Origin: Clostridiaceae bacterium
Lineage (GTDB): Bacteria; Bacillota; Clostridia; Peptostreptococcales; Tindalliaceae
Assembly (NCBI GenBank): GCA_011390155.1
Contig: JAABSW010000019.1
Coordinates: forward strand, 1 to 48,429
DNA length: 48,429 bases
Direction of reading: 5' to 3'
Positions 1 to 10,200 of the stretch are shown in pieces. The notes beneath the pieces are model-generated. The model worked only from the letters and a program-made list of their open reading frames with translations, was not told the origin of the DNA and did not search any database. The number at the start of each line of letters is the position of its first letter. Positions within the stretch are counted from its first letter, which is position 1. A program made the translations under genes and the position numbers.

Positions 1-1
1 G

Positions 2-865
2 GCCCGTTCGATTGGTCAAATCAAACGTCGTATACACATTCCTATTGCAGCAGACATTCATTTTGATCATCGGCTTGCACTTATTTCCATGGAGCAAGGC
101 GTTGACAAACTACGAATCAACCCTGGTAATATTGGTGATGCTGTCCGTGTACAAAAAGTGGTAGACATGGCAAAAGATAAACAAATTCCCATACGAATTG
201 GCGTTAACGCAGGTTCCCTTGATAAAAAAATACTTTTACAATATGGAGGACCTACTGCAGAAGCGTTGGTGGAAAGCGCAATGGAACATGTTCATATTCT
301 GGAAAAACTCAATTTTGACAGAATCATCATTTCACTAAAGTCAAGCAATTTGCAAGTTATGAACGAAGCATATCGTAAAATATCAAAAAAAATCGCTTAT
401 CCCCTTCATCTAGGTGTAACTGAAGCAGGCGGTCTTAAACAAGGCACGATAAAATCTGCCATTGGGATTGGAGCATTATTACTTGACGGGATAGGAGACA
501 CTATACGAGTCTCATTAACCGCTGACCCTGTGGAAGAAATTGAAGTGGCAAAACAGATTCTAAGAGCTACGGGTTTGCTACATGACAGGGTTCAAATAAT
601 ATCATGTCCCACATGTGGAAGGTGCCAGATCAACCTTATTGAGTTAGCTGAAAAAATTGAAACACACTTGGAAAATCTCAATAAAAACATAACTGTGGCT
701 ATAATGGGATGTGCAGTGAACGGTCCTGGCGAGGCAAGGGAAGCAGATATTGGTATTGCAGGAGGTAAAGGATCAGCACTGCTTTTTAAAAAAGGAAAAA
801 TTATTAGAAAAATATCTGAAGAAGACCTGGTTTCGGAGCTCATTAGCGAAATTAATCAAATGTAA
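2..865 (+). CDS. ispG: 4-hydroxy-3-methylbut-2-en-1-yl diphosphate synthase (IspG), 5'-truncated by window edge
   Basis: This is the penultimate enzyme of the MEP isoprenoid pathway; it reduces methylerythritol cyclodiphosphate to HMBPP using a [4Fe-4S] cluster. The reading frame is open from base 2, so about 287 C-terminal residues are present out of the roughly 350 usual for the family. The ADIHFD and LRINPGNIG motifs lie near the visible N-terminus. The cluster ligands are seen as CPTCGRC and, further on, GCAVNGPGEA, which also carries the cluster-binding Glu. An internal ATG at 89 is not the true start, because conserved IspG sequence continues upstream of it. The gene ends 13 bases before polC, so the two are probably co-transcribed. 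IspH, the next enzyme of the pathway, is encoded about 37 kb downstream as a fusion. Confidence 0.97.
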   Translation, partial: ARSIGQIKRRIHIPIAADIHFDHRLALISMEQGVDKLRINPGNIGDAVRVQKVVDMAKDKQIPIRIGVNAGSLDKKILLQYGGPTAEALVESAMEHVHILEKLNFDRIIISLKSSNLQVMNEAYRKISKKIAYPLHLGVTEAGGLKQGTIKSAIGIGALLLDGIGDTIRVSLTADPVEEIEVAKQILRATGLLHDRVQIISCPTCGRCQINLIELAEKIETHLENLNKNITVAIMGCAVNGPGEAREADIGIAGGKGSALLFKKGKIIRKISEEDLVSELISEINQM

Positions 866-878
866 TGGCGGTGTATGT

Positions 879-3800
879 ATGAGTAATAAATCAAACTTTA
901 TGTTTGTCGAGTTGTTTCATCGATTAAACATAATATTTGCCGATAGCAGTTTGTTAACAGACTGCTGGATAAAAAAGATTGTTCATAAAAAGAATAACGA
1001 AGAAGTGGTTTTTCATATTCAGTCGAATGCTCCTGTTTCACTTGAAATATTAAACAATGCAGTAAAACTTATAGGAAATAAAATGGGTCTGGGTGATAAA
1101 GTCAATCTAACATTTACCAATGTTACACCTGTCGTTGAAAAAGATTTATTACAGGAAAACTATTTTAAAGAAAACATGTTGTATACATTGTCGATTGTAT
1201 ACCCGTCGGGAGCTACTCAGAATGACAGTTTTATCTGGAGGTTTGAAAATCATCTACTTCGTATCGTATTGAATGACCCGATTTTGTCACAAAAAGCTGA
1301 AGAAAGAAGAGTAGCAGAAATTATTAGTCGCATGATTAAATCTGTCTATGGTATTAACATCAGATGTCAGTTTGAAAAAGATGAATTAAAATCATTCAAT
1401 CCGAAATCGTATACAGAAAAAAAGAATCTACTTGAAAACAGGCTCATTGAAGAAGCTCTTGTAAGTAATAGTGATTTCAATGGTGTTACAGAGAAGAAAC
1501 CGGCGTCATCAAAAACAAAAAATAGTAACAATTCTAAACAGGTATGGGTAGGTAAAGTATTTAATTCGCAAATACACAAAATCGGAGAGATTTCTGAAGA
1601 AGATTCCAGTGTCACTGTTGCAGGTGAAATATTTGCAATTGATATAAGAGTTCTTAAGAATAATCGTAAATTATATATTCTAGACATTACCGACTACACG
1701 GGTTCCATAACCCTGAAATTATTTGAACCAAGAAAAAAACTGGTTGAATTGGAGGAGAATTTACACGTTGGCGTTAGTGTAGCCGTTAGAGGAACCCTTC
1801 AATTTGATCATTATAATAAAGAAAACATTCTTATGATCTCTGATTTAATGCCTTATCATTTTGTCGAAGAGCAGGACAAAGCACATACAAAGAGAATTGA
1901 GTTTCATTGCCACACAAACATGTCACAAATGGACGGCGTTTGTTCGCCATCAAAAATTATTAAGCAGGCAGCAAAATGGGGTCATCAGGCAATTGCAATA
2001 ACTGACCATGGTGTTGTACAGGCTTTTCCTGAAGCGGCTGAAGCAGGAAAGAAACATAACATTAGAATTCTTTATGGAGTGGAAGGATACTTGGTTGACG
2101 ACGAAACCAAAATAGTCAGAGGGAATGAGGACAGAACATTTAATGATACTTTTGTAGTCTTTGATATTGAGACCACAGGTTTATCCAGTGCACATGACCA
2201 AATCACAGAAATTGGAGCGATTAAGATTGAGCAGGGAGAAATTGTATCAGAATTTAGTCAGCTTATTAATCCTGGAGTCAATATTACCACTGAAATAAGT
2301 GAACTGACAGGAATAACAAATGAAATGGTGGCCTCTGCTCCACCAATTGAAAACGTATTGCCTAAATTTATTGATTTCTGCGAAGAAGCTGTCTTAGTCG
2401 CACATAATGCTAATTTTGACATAGGGTTTATTCGTGAAAATTTAAGGAAAATGAATAAACCATTTACTTTTTCTGTTATTGATACGTTGACATTATCCAG
2501 GATTCTTTTAAAAGAACTTAAAAGACATAAACTAAATTTGGTTGCAAAAGCTTTGGGAATCAATCTTGAAAATCACCATCGAGCAGTTCATGATGCACGG
2601 GCAACTGCAGAGATTTTTCTGCATCTCGTAAAACTGATGAAGAATAAAGACATTCACACTTTTAGAGATATGAATATTAAGTTGGGTCTGGATGTTGATA
2701 TTACAAAACTGAAGCCATATCATTTCATAGCAATTGCCAAGAACAAAACAGGGCTCAGAAATCTATATGAATTAATTTCAACTTCTCACCTTGAATATTT
2801 TTATAAAAAACCCCGGATACCTAAAAGTTTATTGCGCAGCAAAAAAGAAGGTTTGTTACTGGGAACAGCTTGCCAGGCTGGTGAACTTTACCAGGCAATT
2901 TTAAACAGGGAAACAGATGAAAAGATCAAGGAAATAACAGGTTTTTATGATTACTTGGAAGTTCAGCCGGTTGCAAACAATTTGTTTTTAATTGAAAAAA
3001 GATTGGTTAAAAACAGAGAAGAACTGCAGGAAATTAATAGAACCATTGTTTCTTTGGGTGAAGTTTTAAACAAACCAGTCTTGGCTACTGGAGATACACA
3101 TTATGCATCCTCAACAGATAATGCATTTCGTAAAATTCTGCAAACTGGCATGGGTTATGACGATGCAGAAGATGTTGCGGAGTTATTCTTAAAAACAACA
3201 GATGATATGTTACTGGAGTTTTCCTATTTGGGAAGTGAAAAAGCTGATGAAATTGTTGTGGCCAATCCTGGCAAATTAATGGATGAAATTGAAGAGATGC
3301 TTCCTGTTCCTGAAGGCACGTTTCCTCCATATATTGAAGGTTCTGAAGAACAACTAGAAAAATTATGCAGGGAAAAAGCAGAATTGATTTACGGTGACCC
3401 GTTGCCAGAAATTGTATCAAAGCGCCTTGAACGAGAACTACGTTCAATCATTGACAATGGTTATGCAGTGATGTATATGATTGCTCATAAACTAGTCGCT
3501 AAATCTCTATCAGACGGGTACTTGGTTGGATCAAGGGGATCTGTGGGCTCTTCTTTTGCAGCAACAATGAGCGATATCACTGAAGTGAATCCGCTGCCAC
3601 CACATTATATTTGCACCAACTGCAAGCATTCTGAGTTTTTCACGGAAGGCCAGGTGGAATCTGGAGTGGATTTACCGAATGCTGTATGCCCAATATGTGG
3701 GGAAAACTATAAAAAAGATGGACACCAAATACCTTTTGAAGTGTTCCTGGGATTCGAAGGAGATAAAGAACCGGATATTGATTTGAATTTTGCGGGAGAA

Positions 3801-5210
3801 TATCAATCAGAAGCACATCAATATGTTGAATTTTTGTTCGGAAAAAGCAAGGTATTCAGGGCAGGAACCATTGGTACCATAGCACAGAAAACGGCCTATG
3901 GTTACGTGAAAAAATATGGTGAAGAAAAAGCTCTGCAACATAACAATGCAGAAATAAAAAGACTCACAGAAGGTTGTACAGGGGTTAAAAAGACATCAGG
4001 GCAACATCCAGGTGGTGTTATGATTGTTCCTTCTGATAAGGATATCCATGAGTTTACACCGATACAATACCCTGCGAATGACTCAAAATCTGGTGTAGTA
4101 ACAACACATTTTGATTACCATGCATTAAGCGGAAGACTCCTAAAACTGGACATTTTAGGACACGACGTGCCAACAATGATACGAATGCTTGAAGATTTTA
4201 CAGGAACAAATGCACTGGATATTCCCCTGGATGATGCAAAAACTAAAAGCATATTTATTGACTCATCAGCATTGGAGTTGAAAGATGATCGTTTCCAATC
4301 AGAACTGGGTAGTATCGCCATTCCTGAATTTGGCACCCGGTTTGTTCGCCAGATGTTGCAAGATACTCAGCCATCAACATTTGGTGAACTGGTTAGAATC
4401 AGTGGTTTGTCCCACGGAACGGATGTGTGGCTTAATAATGCACAAGAACTGGTACACAAAAAAACGGCAACACTTAAAGAAGTAATTTGTACTCGTGATG
4501 ATATTATGAACTATCTCATATTAAAAGGATTACCTGCTAAAGATTCTTTTAAGATCATGGAAAAAGTTAGAAAAGGAAAAGGCATAACCGAAGAAGAAGT
4601 AGCCTTAATGCGTGAAAATGATATTCCTCAATGGTATATTGACTCGTGTAATAAGATTAAATATATGTTTCCAAAAGCACACGCTGTGGCCTATGTGATG
4701 ATGTCATTTCGTATAGCATGGTTTAAGGTATATTATCCAGAAGCCTTCTACGCTACGTACTTCAGTATGAAAGTTGATGATTTTGATGCGCAATTGATGA
4801 TTCAAGGAATGGACGCTATACATGATAGGGTAAAGCAACTGGAAGCTCAAGGTAATGAAGTGACTGCGAAAGAAAAGAATCTGTTGATTGTACTGGAAGT
4901 TGCACTGGAAATGTTTAGTCGGGGAATTAAAATACACCCTGTTGATCTCTACCATTCACATGCAGAACAATTTTTGGTGGGGGTTCAATTAATTAGACCG
5001 CCACTGTCATCACTACAGGGTGTTGGACAAAACGTTGCTAGAAGAATTGCTGAAGAAAGAGACAAGAGTGAATTTTTATCTCTGGAGGATTTAAGGCAAA
5101 GAACCGGAGCTTCTAAAACAGTAATCGAAACATTAAAAAATCATGGAGCATGTCAACATCTGCCAGAGACAAATCAGCTGTCATTATTCAATCTGGCCGT
5201 TGAATCTTGA
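879..5210 (+). CDS. polC: DNA polymerase III subunit alpha, PolC type
   Basis: This is the Gram-positive replicative DNA polymerase with built-in proofreading, 1443 aa with the start chosen here. In order it shows an N-terminal domain, an OB-fold region (about 235-320), the first part of the PHP domain (FHCHTNMSQMDG near 340), an inserted DEDD 3'-5' exonuclease (VVFDIETTG near 427, HRAVHDARAT later), the rest of PHP, a Cys-rich zinc motif (CTNC ... CPIC), and the polymerase palm with PDIDLNF near residue 964. A helix-hairpin-helix region lies near the C-terminus. The frame is open further upstream from 750, but that would overlap ispG. The ATG at 879 follows a weak GGCGGTG and gives a length close to the B. 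subtilis protein (about 1437 aa). Confidence 0.97.
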   Translation: MSNKSNFMFVELFHRLNIIFADSSLLTDCWIKKIVHKKNNEEVVFHIQSNAPVSLEILNNAVKLIGNKMGLGDKVNLTFTNVTPVVEKDLLQENYFKENMLYTLSIVYPSGATQNDSFIWRFENHLLRIVLNDPILSQKAEERRVAEIISRMIKSVYGINIRCQFEKDELKSFNPKSYTEKKNLLENRLIEEALVSNSDFNGVTEKKPASSKTKNSNNSKQVWVGKVFNSQIHKIGEISEEDSSVTVAGEIFAIDIRVLKNNRKLYILDITDYTGSITLKLFEPRKKLVELEENLHVGVSVAVRGTLQFDHYNKENILMISDLMPYHFVEEQDKAHTKRIEFHCHTNMSQMDGVCSPSKIIKQAAKWGHQAIAITDHGVVQAFPEAAEAGKKHNIRILYGVEGYLVDDETKIVRGNEDRTFNDTFVVFDIETTGLSSAHDQITEIGAIKIEQGEIVSEFSQLINPGVNITTEISELTGITNEMVASAPPIENVLPKFIDFCEEAVLVAHNANFDIGFIRENLRKMNKPFTFSVIDTLTLSRILLKELKRHKLNLVAKALGINLENHHRAVHDARATAEIFLHLVKLMKNKDIHTFRDMNIKLGLDVDITKLKPYHFIAIAKNKTGLRNLYELISTSHLEYFYKKPRIPKSLLRSKKEGLLLGTACQAGELYQAILNRETDEKIKEITGFYDYLEVQPVANNLFLIEKRLVKNREELQEINRTIVSLGEVLNKPVLATGDTHYASSTDNAFRKILQTGMGYDDAEDVAELFLKTTDDMLLEFSYLGSEKADEIVVANPGKLMDEIEEMLPVPEGTFPPYIEGSEEQLEKLCREKAELIYGDPLPEIVSKRLERELRSIIDNGYAVMYMIAHKLVAKSLSDGYLVGSRGSVGSSFAATMSDITEVNPLPPHYICTNCKHSEFFTEGQVESGVDLPNAVCPICGENYKKDGHQIPFEVFLGFEGDKEPDIDLNFAGEYQSEAHQYVEFLFGKSKVFRAGTIGTIAQKTAYGYVKKYGEEKALQHNNAEIKRLTEGCTGVKKTSGQHPGGVMIVPSDKDIHEFTPIQYPANDSKSGVVTTHFDYHALSGRLLKLDILGHDVPTMIRMLEDFTGTNALDIPLDDAKTKSIFIDSSALELKDDRFQSELGSIAIPEFGTRFVRQMLQDTQPSTFGELVRISGLSHGTDVWLNNAQELVHKKTATLKEVICTRDDIMNYLILKGLPAKDSFKIMEKVRKGKGITEEEVALMRENDIPQWYIDSCNKIKYMFPKAHAVAYVMMSFRIAWFKVYYPEAFYATYFSMKVDDFDAQLMIQGMDAIHDRVKQLEAQGNEVTAKEKNLLIVLEVALEMFSRGIKIHPVDLYHSHAEQFLVGVQLIRPPLSSLQGVGQNVARRIAEERDKSEFLSLEDLRQRTGASKTVIETLKNHGACQHLPETNQLSLFNLAVES

Positions 5211-5235
5211 TTTAGTAGCATTATTATGTTATAAT
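5207..5235 (+). promoter_or_regulatory. Probable sigma-A promoter of the rimP-nusA-infB operon
   Basis: A -35 TTGATT at 5207-5212 and a perfect -10 TATAAT at 5230-5235 are separated by 17 bp, with an extended -10 TG at 5227-5228. The -35 box overlaps the polC stop codon. The promoter lies about 125 bp upstream of rimP, leaving a leader that contains a strong hairpin. Confidence 0.8.
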
Positions 5236-5295
5236 TACGCTGATATGGATCTTGTGATGGGAAGGCTAAAGGCTGGAATCGCATATCAACGACGA

Positions 5296-5320
5296 AAAGA
5301 GTGGGTGTTCCCCACTCTTT
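5296..5320 (+). terminator. Hairpin in the rimP leader (terminator or attenuator)
   Basis: A perfect 10-bp stem (AAAGAGTGGG at 5296-5305 pairing with CCCACTCTTT at 5311-5320) closes a 5-nt loop. Only a short, interrupted T stretch follows, so termination may be partial. It sits between the operon promoter and the rimP ribosome binding site, which is the position expected for an attenuator; it could also terminate polC transcripts. Confidence 0.65.
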
Positions 5321-5359
5321 CCTGTTCATCACAATAAATATGAGACTGGAGGATCCTTC

Positions 5360-5824
5360 ATGAAACGAAAGGAAATTGAACAAAAGGTTACAGAATTAGT
5401 TAATAATCTATTATCGGGTGATATGGTTGAACTAGTTGATGTGGAGTATGTAAAAGAAGGTCAGGACTACTTTCTCCGTGTGTTCATTGACAAACCTGAT
5501 GGAGTGACAATAAACGATTGTGAAACATTAAGCCGCAGTATGGACGGGAAACTCGATGAATATGACTGGATCAAGGAGCATTATTACTTGGAAGTTTCAT
5601 CGCCTGGCCTAGACAGACCATTAAAAAAGCCTGCGGACTTTCAGCGAAACATAGGAAAACGTGTTGAAATAAAGCTTTATCAATCAATAGATGATAATAA
5701 GTTATATGAAGGAGTGCTAGTCAGTAAGGATGGCGAGAAGATCGTTATAGAAACAGAACAGGAGAAGCAAATAACTTTTACTGAATCTCAGGTAGCGTTG
5801 GTGAGACTGGCCATTACTTTTTAG
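5360..5824 (+). CDS. rimP: Ribosome maturation factor RimP
   Basis: This 154-aa protein assists maturation of the 30S subunit in the cytoplasm. The N-terminal alpha/beta domain carries the family pattern LVDVEYVKEG...LRVFIDKPDG, followed by LEVSSPGLDRPL around residue 75-87, which is diagnostic of RimP. The C-terminal SH3-like barrel covers roughly residues 90-154. The ATG at 5360 follows GGAGGA at 5348-5353. It is the first gene of the long translation operon, and the nusA ribosome binding site overlaps its stop codon. Confidence 0.97.
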   Translation: MKRKEIEQKVTELVNNLLSGDMVELVDVEYVKEGQDYFLRVFIDKPDGVTINDCETLSRSMDGKLDEYDWIKEHYYLEVSSPGLDRPLKKPADFQRNIGKRVEIKLYQSIDDNKLYEGVLVSKDGEKIVIETEQEKQITFTESQVALVRLAITF

Positions 5825-5835
5825 GAGGCATCTGC

Positions 5836-6984
5836 ATGAATACAGAATTTATTGAAGCATTGGAACAAATTCAACAAGACAAAGGAATATCTAAAGATGT
5901 ACTGATTGATGCGATTGAAGCAGCCCTAATTTCCAGCTATAAAAGAAATTTTAGTTCATCTCATAATGTCCGGGTCGAAATTAACAGGGAAACCGGGGAA
6001 GTGAGAGTTTATGGGCAAAAACATGTTGCTGAAGAAGTAGAAGATGATATTCAGGAAATATCCCTGGAAGAAGCAAAGGAAATAGATCCGAATTATAAAA
6101 CGGGTGATATCGTTGAAAAAGAAGTAACACCCCGTGATTTTGGAAGAATTGCGGCTCAAACTGCAAAACAAGTTGTGGTTCAACGAATTAGAGAAGCAGA
6201 ACGTGGTGTTGTATTCGAAGAATACATTAGCCGGGAGTCAGATATCATCGCGGGTGTTGTGGCAAGAATCGTTAGAGGAACTGTATTCATTAACCTTGGA
6301 AAAACCGAAGCAATACTCGGACATAATGAGCAAATGCCTGGTGAGAGCTATCACCCTGGAGACCGTATTAAGACTTATATTGTTGAAGTTAAGAAGACAA
6401 CCAAAGGACCTCAAATATTGGTTTCAAGAACACATCCGGGACTCATTAAAAGATTGTTTGAATTAGAGGTTCCTGAAATTCATGATGGAGTTGTTGAAAT
6501 TAAAAGCATATCAAGAGAAGCTGGTTATCGTACCAAGTTAGCCGTTAGCACAAAAGATGTCAATGTTGATCCGGTAGGTGCATGCGTAGGGCAAAAAGGT
6601 GTTCGTGTTCAGGCCATCGTTAACGAGCTGAGAGGCGAGAAAATTGACATTATAAAATACAGTGAGAATCCTGTTGAATTCATAACAAGTGCACTTAGTC
6701 CGGCTAAAGTCAGCCGAACCATCGTCTATGAAGATTCAAAATCAGCCAGAGTTGTTGTGCCGGATTATCAGTTATCTTTAGCCATTGGCAAAGAAGGACA
6801 AAATGCCCGTTTGGCAGCAAAATTAACTGGTTGGAAAATTGATATTAAAAGCGAATCCCAGATGGTAGAATTAGAAGCAGAAGTTTCACATCTGGATACT
6901 GAAACAACTCTAACTGAACCTGATGTATCAGGTGAAAGAGTAGCTGAAGTTCCAGCAGATAACACTGAGAACAATGAAGAGTAG
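5836..6984 (+). CDS. nusA: Transcription termination/antitermination factor NusA
   Basis: NusA binds RNA polymerase and modulates pausing, termination and antitermination. The 382 residues show the N-terminal polymerase-binding domain (about 1-125), an S1 domain (about 135-200), and two KH domains, seen as GQKGVRVQAIVNEL near 252 and GKEGQNARLAAKLTGW near 317. An acidic tail rich in Glu, Thr and Val follows. It lacks the C-terminal acidic repeats of proteobacterial NusA, as is usual in Firmicutes. The ribosome binding site AGGAGG at 5823-5828 is excellent. It lies 11 bases after rimP and 11 before ylxR. Confidence 0.97.
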   Translation: MNTEFIEALEQIQQDKGISKDVLIDAIEAALISSYKRNFSSSHNVRVEINRETGEVRVYGQKHVAEEVEDDIQEISLEEAKEIDPNYKTGDIVEKEVTPRDFGRIAAQTAKQVVVQRIREAERGVVFEEYISRESDIIAGVVARIVRGTVFINLGKTEAILGHNEQMPGESYHPGDRIKTYIVEVKKTTKGPQILVSRTHPGLIKRLFELEVPEIHDGVVEIKSISREAGYRTKLAVSTKDVNVDPVGACVGQKGVRVQAIVNELRGEKIDIIKYSENPVEFITSALSPAKVSRTIVYEDSKSARVVVPDYQLSLAIGKEGQNARLAAKLTGWKIDIKSESQMVELEAEVSHLDTETTLTEPDVSGERVAEVPADNTENNEE

Positions 6985-6995
6985 GGGTGATTTGA

Positions 6996-7274
6996 ATGAA
7001 ACAACACAAAATACCTCTACGCAAATGCATCGCGTGTCAGGAAATGAAAGACAAAAGAGAGCTGATTCGCGTTGTGGCCAATAAAGAGGGTGAAGTGCAT
7101 CTGGATTTAACAGGTAAGGCACATGGCAGAGGTGCCTATATATGCAAGAAAAAATCTTGCTTCGACAAAATTAAGAAGACAAAGGCATTAAATAGAACAT
7201 TTCATAAAGATATATCTGAGGAAGTTTATAAATCACTGGAAGAAGCTTTTAATAAGGTTAAAGAAGATGAATAG
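6996..7274 (+). CDS. rnpM: YlxR family RNA-binding protein (RnpM, RNase P modulator)
   Basis: This is a small basic protein of 92 aa of the YlxR (DUF448) family. The signature RKCIACQEMKDKRELIRVV is near the start and GRGAYIC plus a second Cys (CKKKSC) lies near residue 50. The B. subtilis YlxR homologue is reported to bind and modulate RNase P (hence RnpM); that role is transferred from the family, not shown here. AGGGGTGA precedes the start. The position between nusA and the L7Ae-like gene is the standard one in Firmicutes, and its 3' end overlaps the next gene by 8 bases. Confidence 0.93.
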   Translation: MKQHKIPLRKCIACQEMKDKRELIRVVANKEGEVHLDLTGKAHGRGAYICKKKSCFDKIKKTKALNRTFHKDISEEVYKSLEEAFNKVKEDE

Positions 7275-7572
7275 AGAGAAAGTAGTGACAATGCTTGGTT
7301 TTGCCGCTAAAGCTGGCAAAATCGTATCTGGTGAGATGGGCGTTAGAGTATCTACTAAAAAGAAGAAAGCTAAACTTATGATGGTTGCCATTGATGCAGC
7401 TGCATCAACAAAAGAGGAGTTTTCATTGGTGGCTGAGGATAATGGAGTTCCCTGTATTTCCATTTTATCAATGAAGGAAATGGGAATGGCCATTGGAAAA
7501 AGTAACCGGTCAATATTAATTGTTTTAGATGAAGGATTTGCTTTTCAAATCTGTAAATATATGGATCTATGA
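7267..7572 (+). CDS. ylxQ: Ribosomal L7Ae/L30e-like protein YlxQ
   Basis: This 101-aa protein belongs to the L7Ae/L30e/S12e/Gadd45 fold. The N-terminal pattern LGFAAKAGKIVSGEMGV and the middle block with AIDAAASTKEEF are typical of YlxQ proteins, which probably bind kink-turn RNA; the exact substrate is not known from sequence. The ATG lies inside the last codons of ylxR, an 8-base overlap that implies translational coupling. The infB start region follows closely. Confidence 0.92.
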   Translation: MNREKVVTMLGFAAKAGKIVSGEMGVRVSTKKKKAKLMMVAIDAAASTKEEFSLVAEDNGVPCISILSMKEMGMAIGKSNRSILIVLDEGFAFQICKYMDL

Positions 7573-7602
7573 CCTAAGGGTGAGATGCTGGAGGTGAAGG
7601 GT

Positions 7603-9732
7603 ATGTCAAAAATCAGAGTTTATCAACTTGCAAAAGAACTGGATATGGGAAACAAAGAACTAATTGGAAAACTAAGCGAACTGGGTATTAAAACCAATAG
7701 TCACATGAGTACGCTGGAAGAAGATGAAGCAAATTTAGTGATTGAGTTGGTTAAAGAAGAATCAAAAACTTCTGAAGAGAAGTCAGAACCAAAGGAAAAG
7801 AAAACCAGTCCTGGAAAAGCAGAGAAAGAAAAACCTTTCAAGAAAGACAATGAGAAAAAAGAAGAAAAAGAAGTGCGTGGTAAAAGAAAAGATAAAAAGA
7901 TGACACAGAAATCTCATCATGAAGAGAAAAAGGAAACACAGGATACACCAAAAAAAGAGAAGAAAGAAGGACCTGCTATTATCGAAATTGGAGAACGGAT
8001 CATTGTAAAGGATTTTGCAGAAAAGATTAAAAAGAATCCTAATGAAATCATAATGAATTTGATTAAAATGGGTATTATGGCTGCAATAAATCAGGAAATT
8101 GACTTTGAATCAGCACAAAAGATCGCTGAAGAGTACGAGATTGAAATTCAGAAAAAAATTGAAGAAAGACTTGAAGAATCAGATGTGTTTATTGCAAAAG
8201 ATGAAGTAAAGGACCTGCGACCAAGACCTCCAGTTGTAACGGTTATGGGACACGTTGATCACGGAAAAACTTCGTTATTGGATGCCATCAGAAAAACAAA
8301 AGTCACAGAAAGAGAAGCTGGTGGAATCACGCAGCACATTGGTGCTTCTGAAATTGAGATTGATAAGAAGAAAATTGTATTTCTTGACACTCCTGGCCAT
8401 GAAGCCTTCACAGCCATGCGTGCACGAGGTGCAAAAGTAACTGATATTGCTATACTTGTGGTTGCCGCAGATGACGGTGTGATGCCCCAGACCATTGAGG
8501 CCATTAACCATGCCAAAGCAGCGAAGGTGCCAATTATTGTTGCCATCAATAAAATTGACAAACCAGGTGTTAATCAGGAACGCGTTAAACAGGAATTGGC
8601 GGACCATGGAGTAATCATTGAAGAGTACGGCGGTGAGGTCATTGCCGTCCCAGTATCAGCGTTGAAAGGTGAAAACATTGACAATTTACTGGAAATGATT
8701 TTACTTGTAGCTGAGATGGAGGAGTTAAAAGCCAATCCTAACCGCGATGCCATTGGCGTAGTGGTTGAAGCGAAGTTGGATAAAGGAAGAGGATCCGTTG
8801 CAACTGTACTTATACAGAATGGCACGCTTCGTGTGGGTGATTCAGTCGTTGTCGGCAATACATGTGGTCGTGTACGTGCAATGATCAACGACAAAGGACG
8901 AAACGTATCGGTAGCGAAACCTTCAACAGCTATTGAAATCACTGGTTTGGCAGATGTGCCGGATGCCGGAGATCAATTACTGGCAGTTGCAGACGACAGA
9001 ACGGCCAGGGAAATTGTAGATAACAGGAAAACTCGAATTAAAGAAGAGCAGTTAAAATCCAGTCAAAAAATCTCTCTGGATGCGTTATACCAGCAAATGC
9101 AGGCAGGTCAGATCAAAGAACTAAATATCATATTAAAAGCAGATGTGCACGGATCGGTGGAAGCGGTTAAACAGTCGTTACAAAAACTATCAACGGGAAA
9201 AGTTGTTTTGCGTCCCATTCATGGCGGTGTTGGTGCCATTACAGAAACAGATGTAATGCTGGCATCTGCTTCCAATGCGATTATCATTGGCTTTAATGTC
9301 AGACCAACTTCCAATGCTTCTGCCCTTGCGAAAGAAGAAGATGTTGATATACGGACTTACCGAATCATCTACAATGCAATTGAAGACATTGAAGCTGCGA
9401 TGACAGGTATGTTGGATCCTGAGTATAAGGAAGTTGATTTGGGTAAGGCTGAAGTAAGGGCAACATTTAAAGTGCCAGGAAGTGGTATGGTTGCTGGGTG
9501 CTATGTGGTTGAAGGTAAAATATTAAGAAACGCCAGTATAAGATTGGTTCGTGATGGTATTGTCGTTCATGAAGGAAACATTGATTCATTGAGAAGATTT
9601 AAAGACGATGTAAAAGAAGTTGCAACAGGCTATGAATGTGGAATAGGCATAGAAAATTATAATGATGTTAAAGATGGCGACATGATTGAAGCATACCAAA
9701 TGAAAGAGCATAAGCCAACTTCATTAAATTAG
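7603..9732 (+). CDS. infB: Translation initiation factor IF-2
   Basis: IF-2 is the GTPase that delivers initiator fMet-tRNA to the 30S subunit. With the start used here it has 709 aa. An N-terminal IF2_N motif ([19 protein letters not shown]) is followed by a Lys/Glu-rich linker (about 50-125), a second IF2_N domain, then the G domain: GHVDHGKTS near residue 216, DTPGHEAF (G3), NKID (G4). Domains II-IV follow. An in-frame ATG at 7585 is possible, but the ATG at 7603 is preceded at good distance by GGAGGTGA (7590-7597), so it is preferred. Confidence 0.97.
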   Translation: MSKIRVYQLAKELDMGNKELIGKLSELGIKTNSHMSTLEEDEANLVIELVKEESKTSEEKSEPKEKKTSPGKAEKEKPFKKDNEKKEEKEVRGKRKDKKMTQKSHHEEKKETQDTPKKEKKEGPAIIEIGERIIVKDFAEKIKKNPNEIIMNLIKMGIMAAINQEIDFESAQKIAEEYEIEIQKKIEERLEESDVFIAKDEVKDLRPRPPVVTVMGHVDHGKTSLLDAIRKTKVTEREAGGITQHIGASEIEIDKKKIVFLDTPGHEAFTAMRARGAKVTDIAILVVAADDGVMPQTIEAINHAKAAKVPIIVAINKIDKPGVNQERVKQELADHGVIIEEYGGEVIAVPVSALKGENIDNLLEMILLVAEMEELKANPNRDAIGVVVEAKLDKGRGSVATVLIQNGTLRVGDSVVVGNTCGRVRAMINDKGRNVSVAKPSTAIEITGLADVPDAGDQLLAVADDRTAREIVDNRKTRIKEEQLKSSQKISLDALYQQMQAGQIKELNIILKADVHGSVEAVKQSLQKLSTGKVVLRPIHGGVGAITETDVMLASASNAIIIGFNVRPTSNASALAKEEDVDIRTYRIIYNAIEDIEAAMTGMLDPEYKEVDLGKAEVRATFKVPGSGMVAGCYVVEGKILRNASIRLVRDGIVVHEGNIDSLRRFKDDVKEVATGYECGIGIENYNDVKDGDMIEAYQMKEHKPTSLN

Positions 9733-9771
9733 TTAAACGAAAATGATGGAGTAGTAGAAAGGATGAGCTGT

Positions 9772-10200
9772 ATGTCTTATCCACGTGTCAATAGAATCAA
9801 TGAAGAGTATAAAAAGGTAATCAGTCAAATCATTCGAAATGATTTGAAAGATCCCCGTATATCCGGGATGGCCAGTGTAGTATCAGTTGATGTCACGAAA
9901 GATTTAAGTTATGCCACGGTTTACATCAGCGTTTTAGGTTCAGAAGATGAAAAAACAAACACCATGGAAGGCCTGACCAAATCCGCAGGGTATGTACGCA
10001 GAGAAGTTGGCAAGAAAGTGAAACTTCACCACACACCAGTGATTTTGTTCAAGGAAGACAATTCTATTGAATATGGGGTTTCAATGTCTCAAAAGATTGC
10101 TGAATTATCCAAACAAAATTCATCTGATAATAGTAAGCCGGGTGGAACAGATGAAATAAACGTTGAAGAAGAAAATGGAATTGATGATGAAAAGGAATAA
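9772..10200 (+). CDS. rbfA: 30S ribosome-binding factor RbfA
   Basis: This is a single KH-like domain protein of about 142 aa that acts in late 30S assembly and cold adaptation. The N-terminal pattern YPRVNRINEEYKKVISQIIRNDLKDPRI is family-typical, as is the following VDVTKDLSYATVYISVLG. An ATG at 9763 abuts the AAAGG motif at 9758-9762 and so has no room for a ribosome; the ATG at 9772 has the right spacing. The C-terminal 25 residues are acidic and rich in Asn, Asp and Glu. The next gene starts inside its 3' end. Confidence 0.95.
   Translation: MSYPRVNRINEEYKKVISQIIRNDLKDPRISGMASVVSVDVTKDLSYATVYISVLGSEDEKTNTMEGLTKSAGYVRREVGKKVKLHHTPVILFKEDNSIEYGVSMSQKIAELSKQNSSDNSKPGGTDEINVEEENGIDDEKE

Noticed and set aside
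89-865. ispG as a complete short gene starting at ATG 89
   Set aside because: Conserved IspG residues (including the ADIHFD block) continue upstream to the window edge, so the gene is truncated by the window.
4285-4485. Short + strand frame inside polC
   Set aside because: It is out of frame within the conserved polymerase domain and lacks a start signal.
8259-8942. Long reading frames on the - strand opposite infB
   Set aside because: They lie antisense to conserved IF-2 G-domain codons, have no ribosome binding site and no family resemblance.
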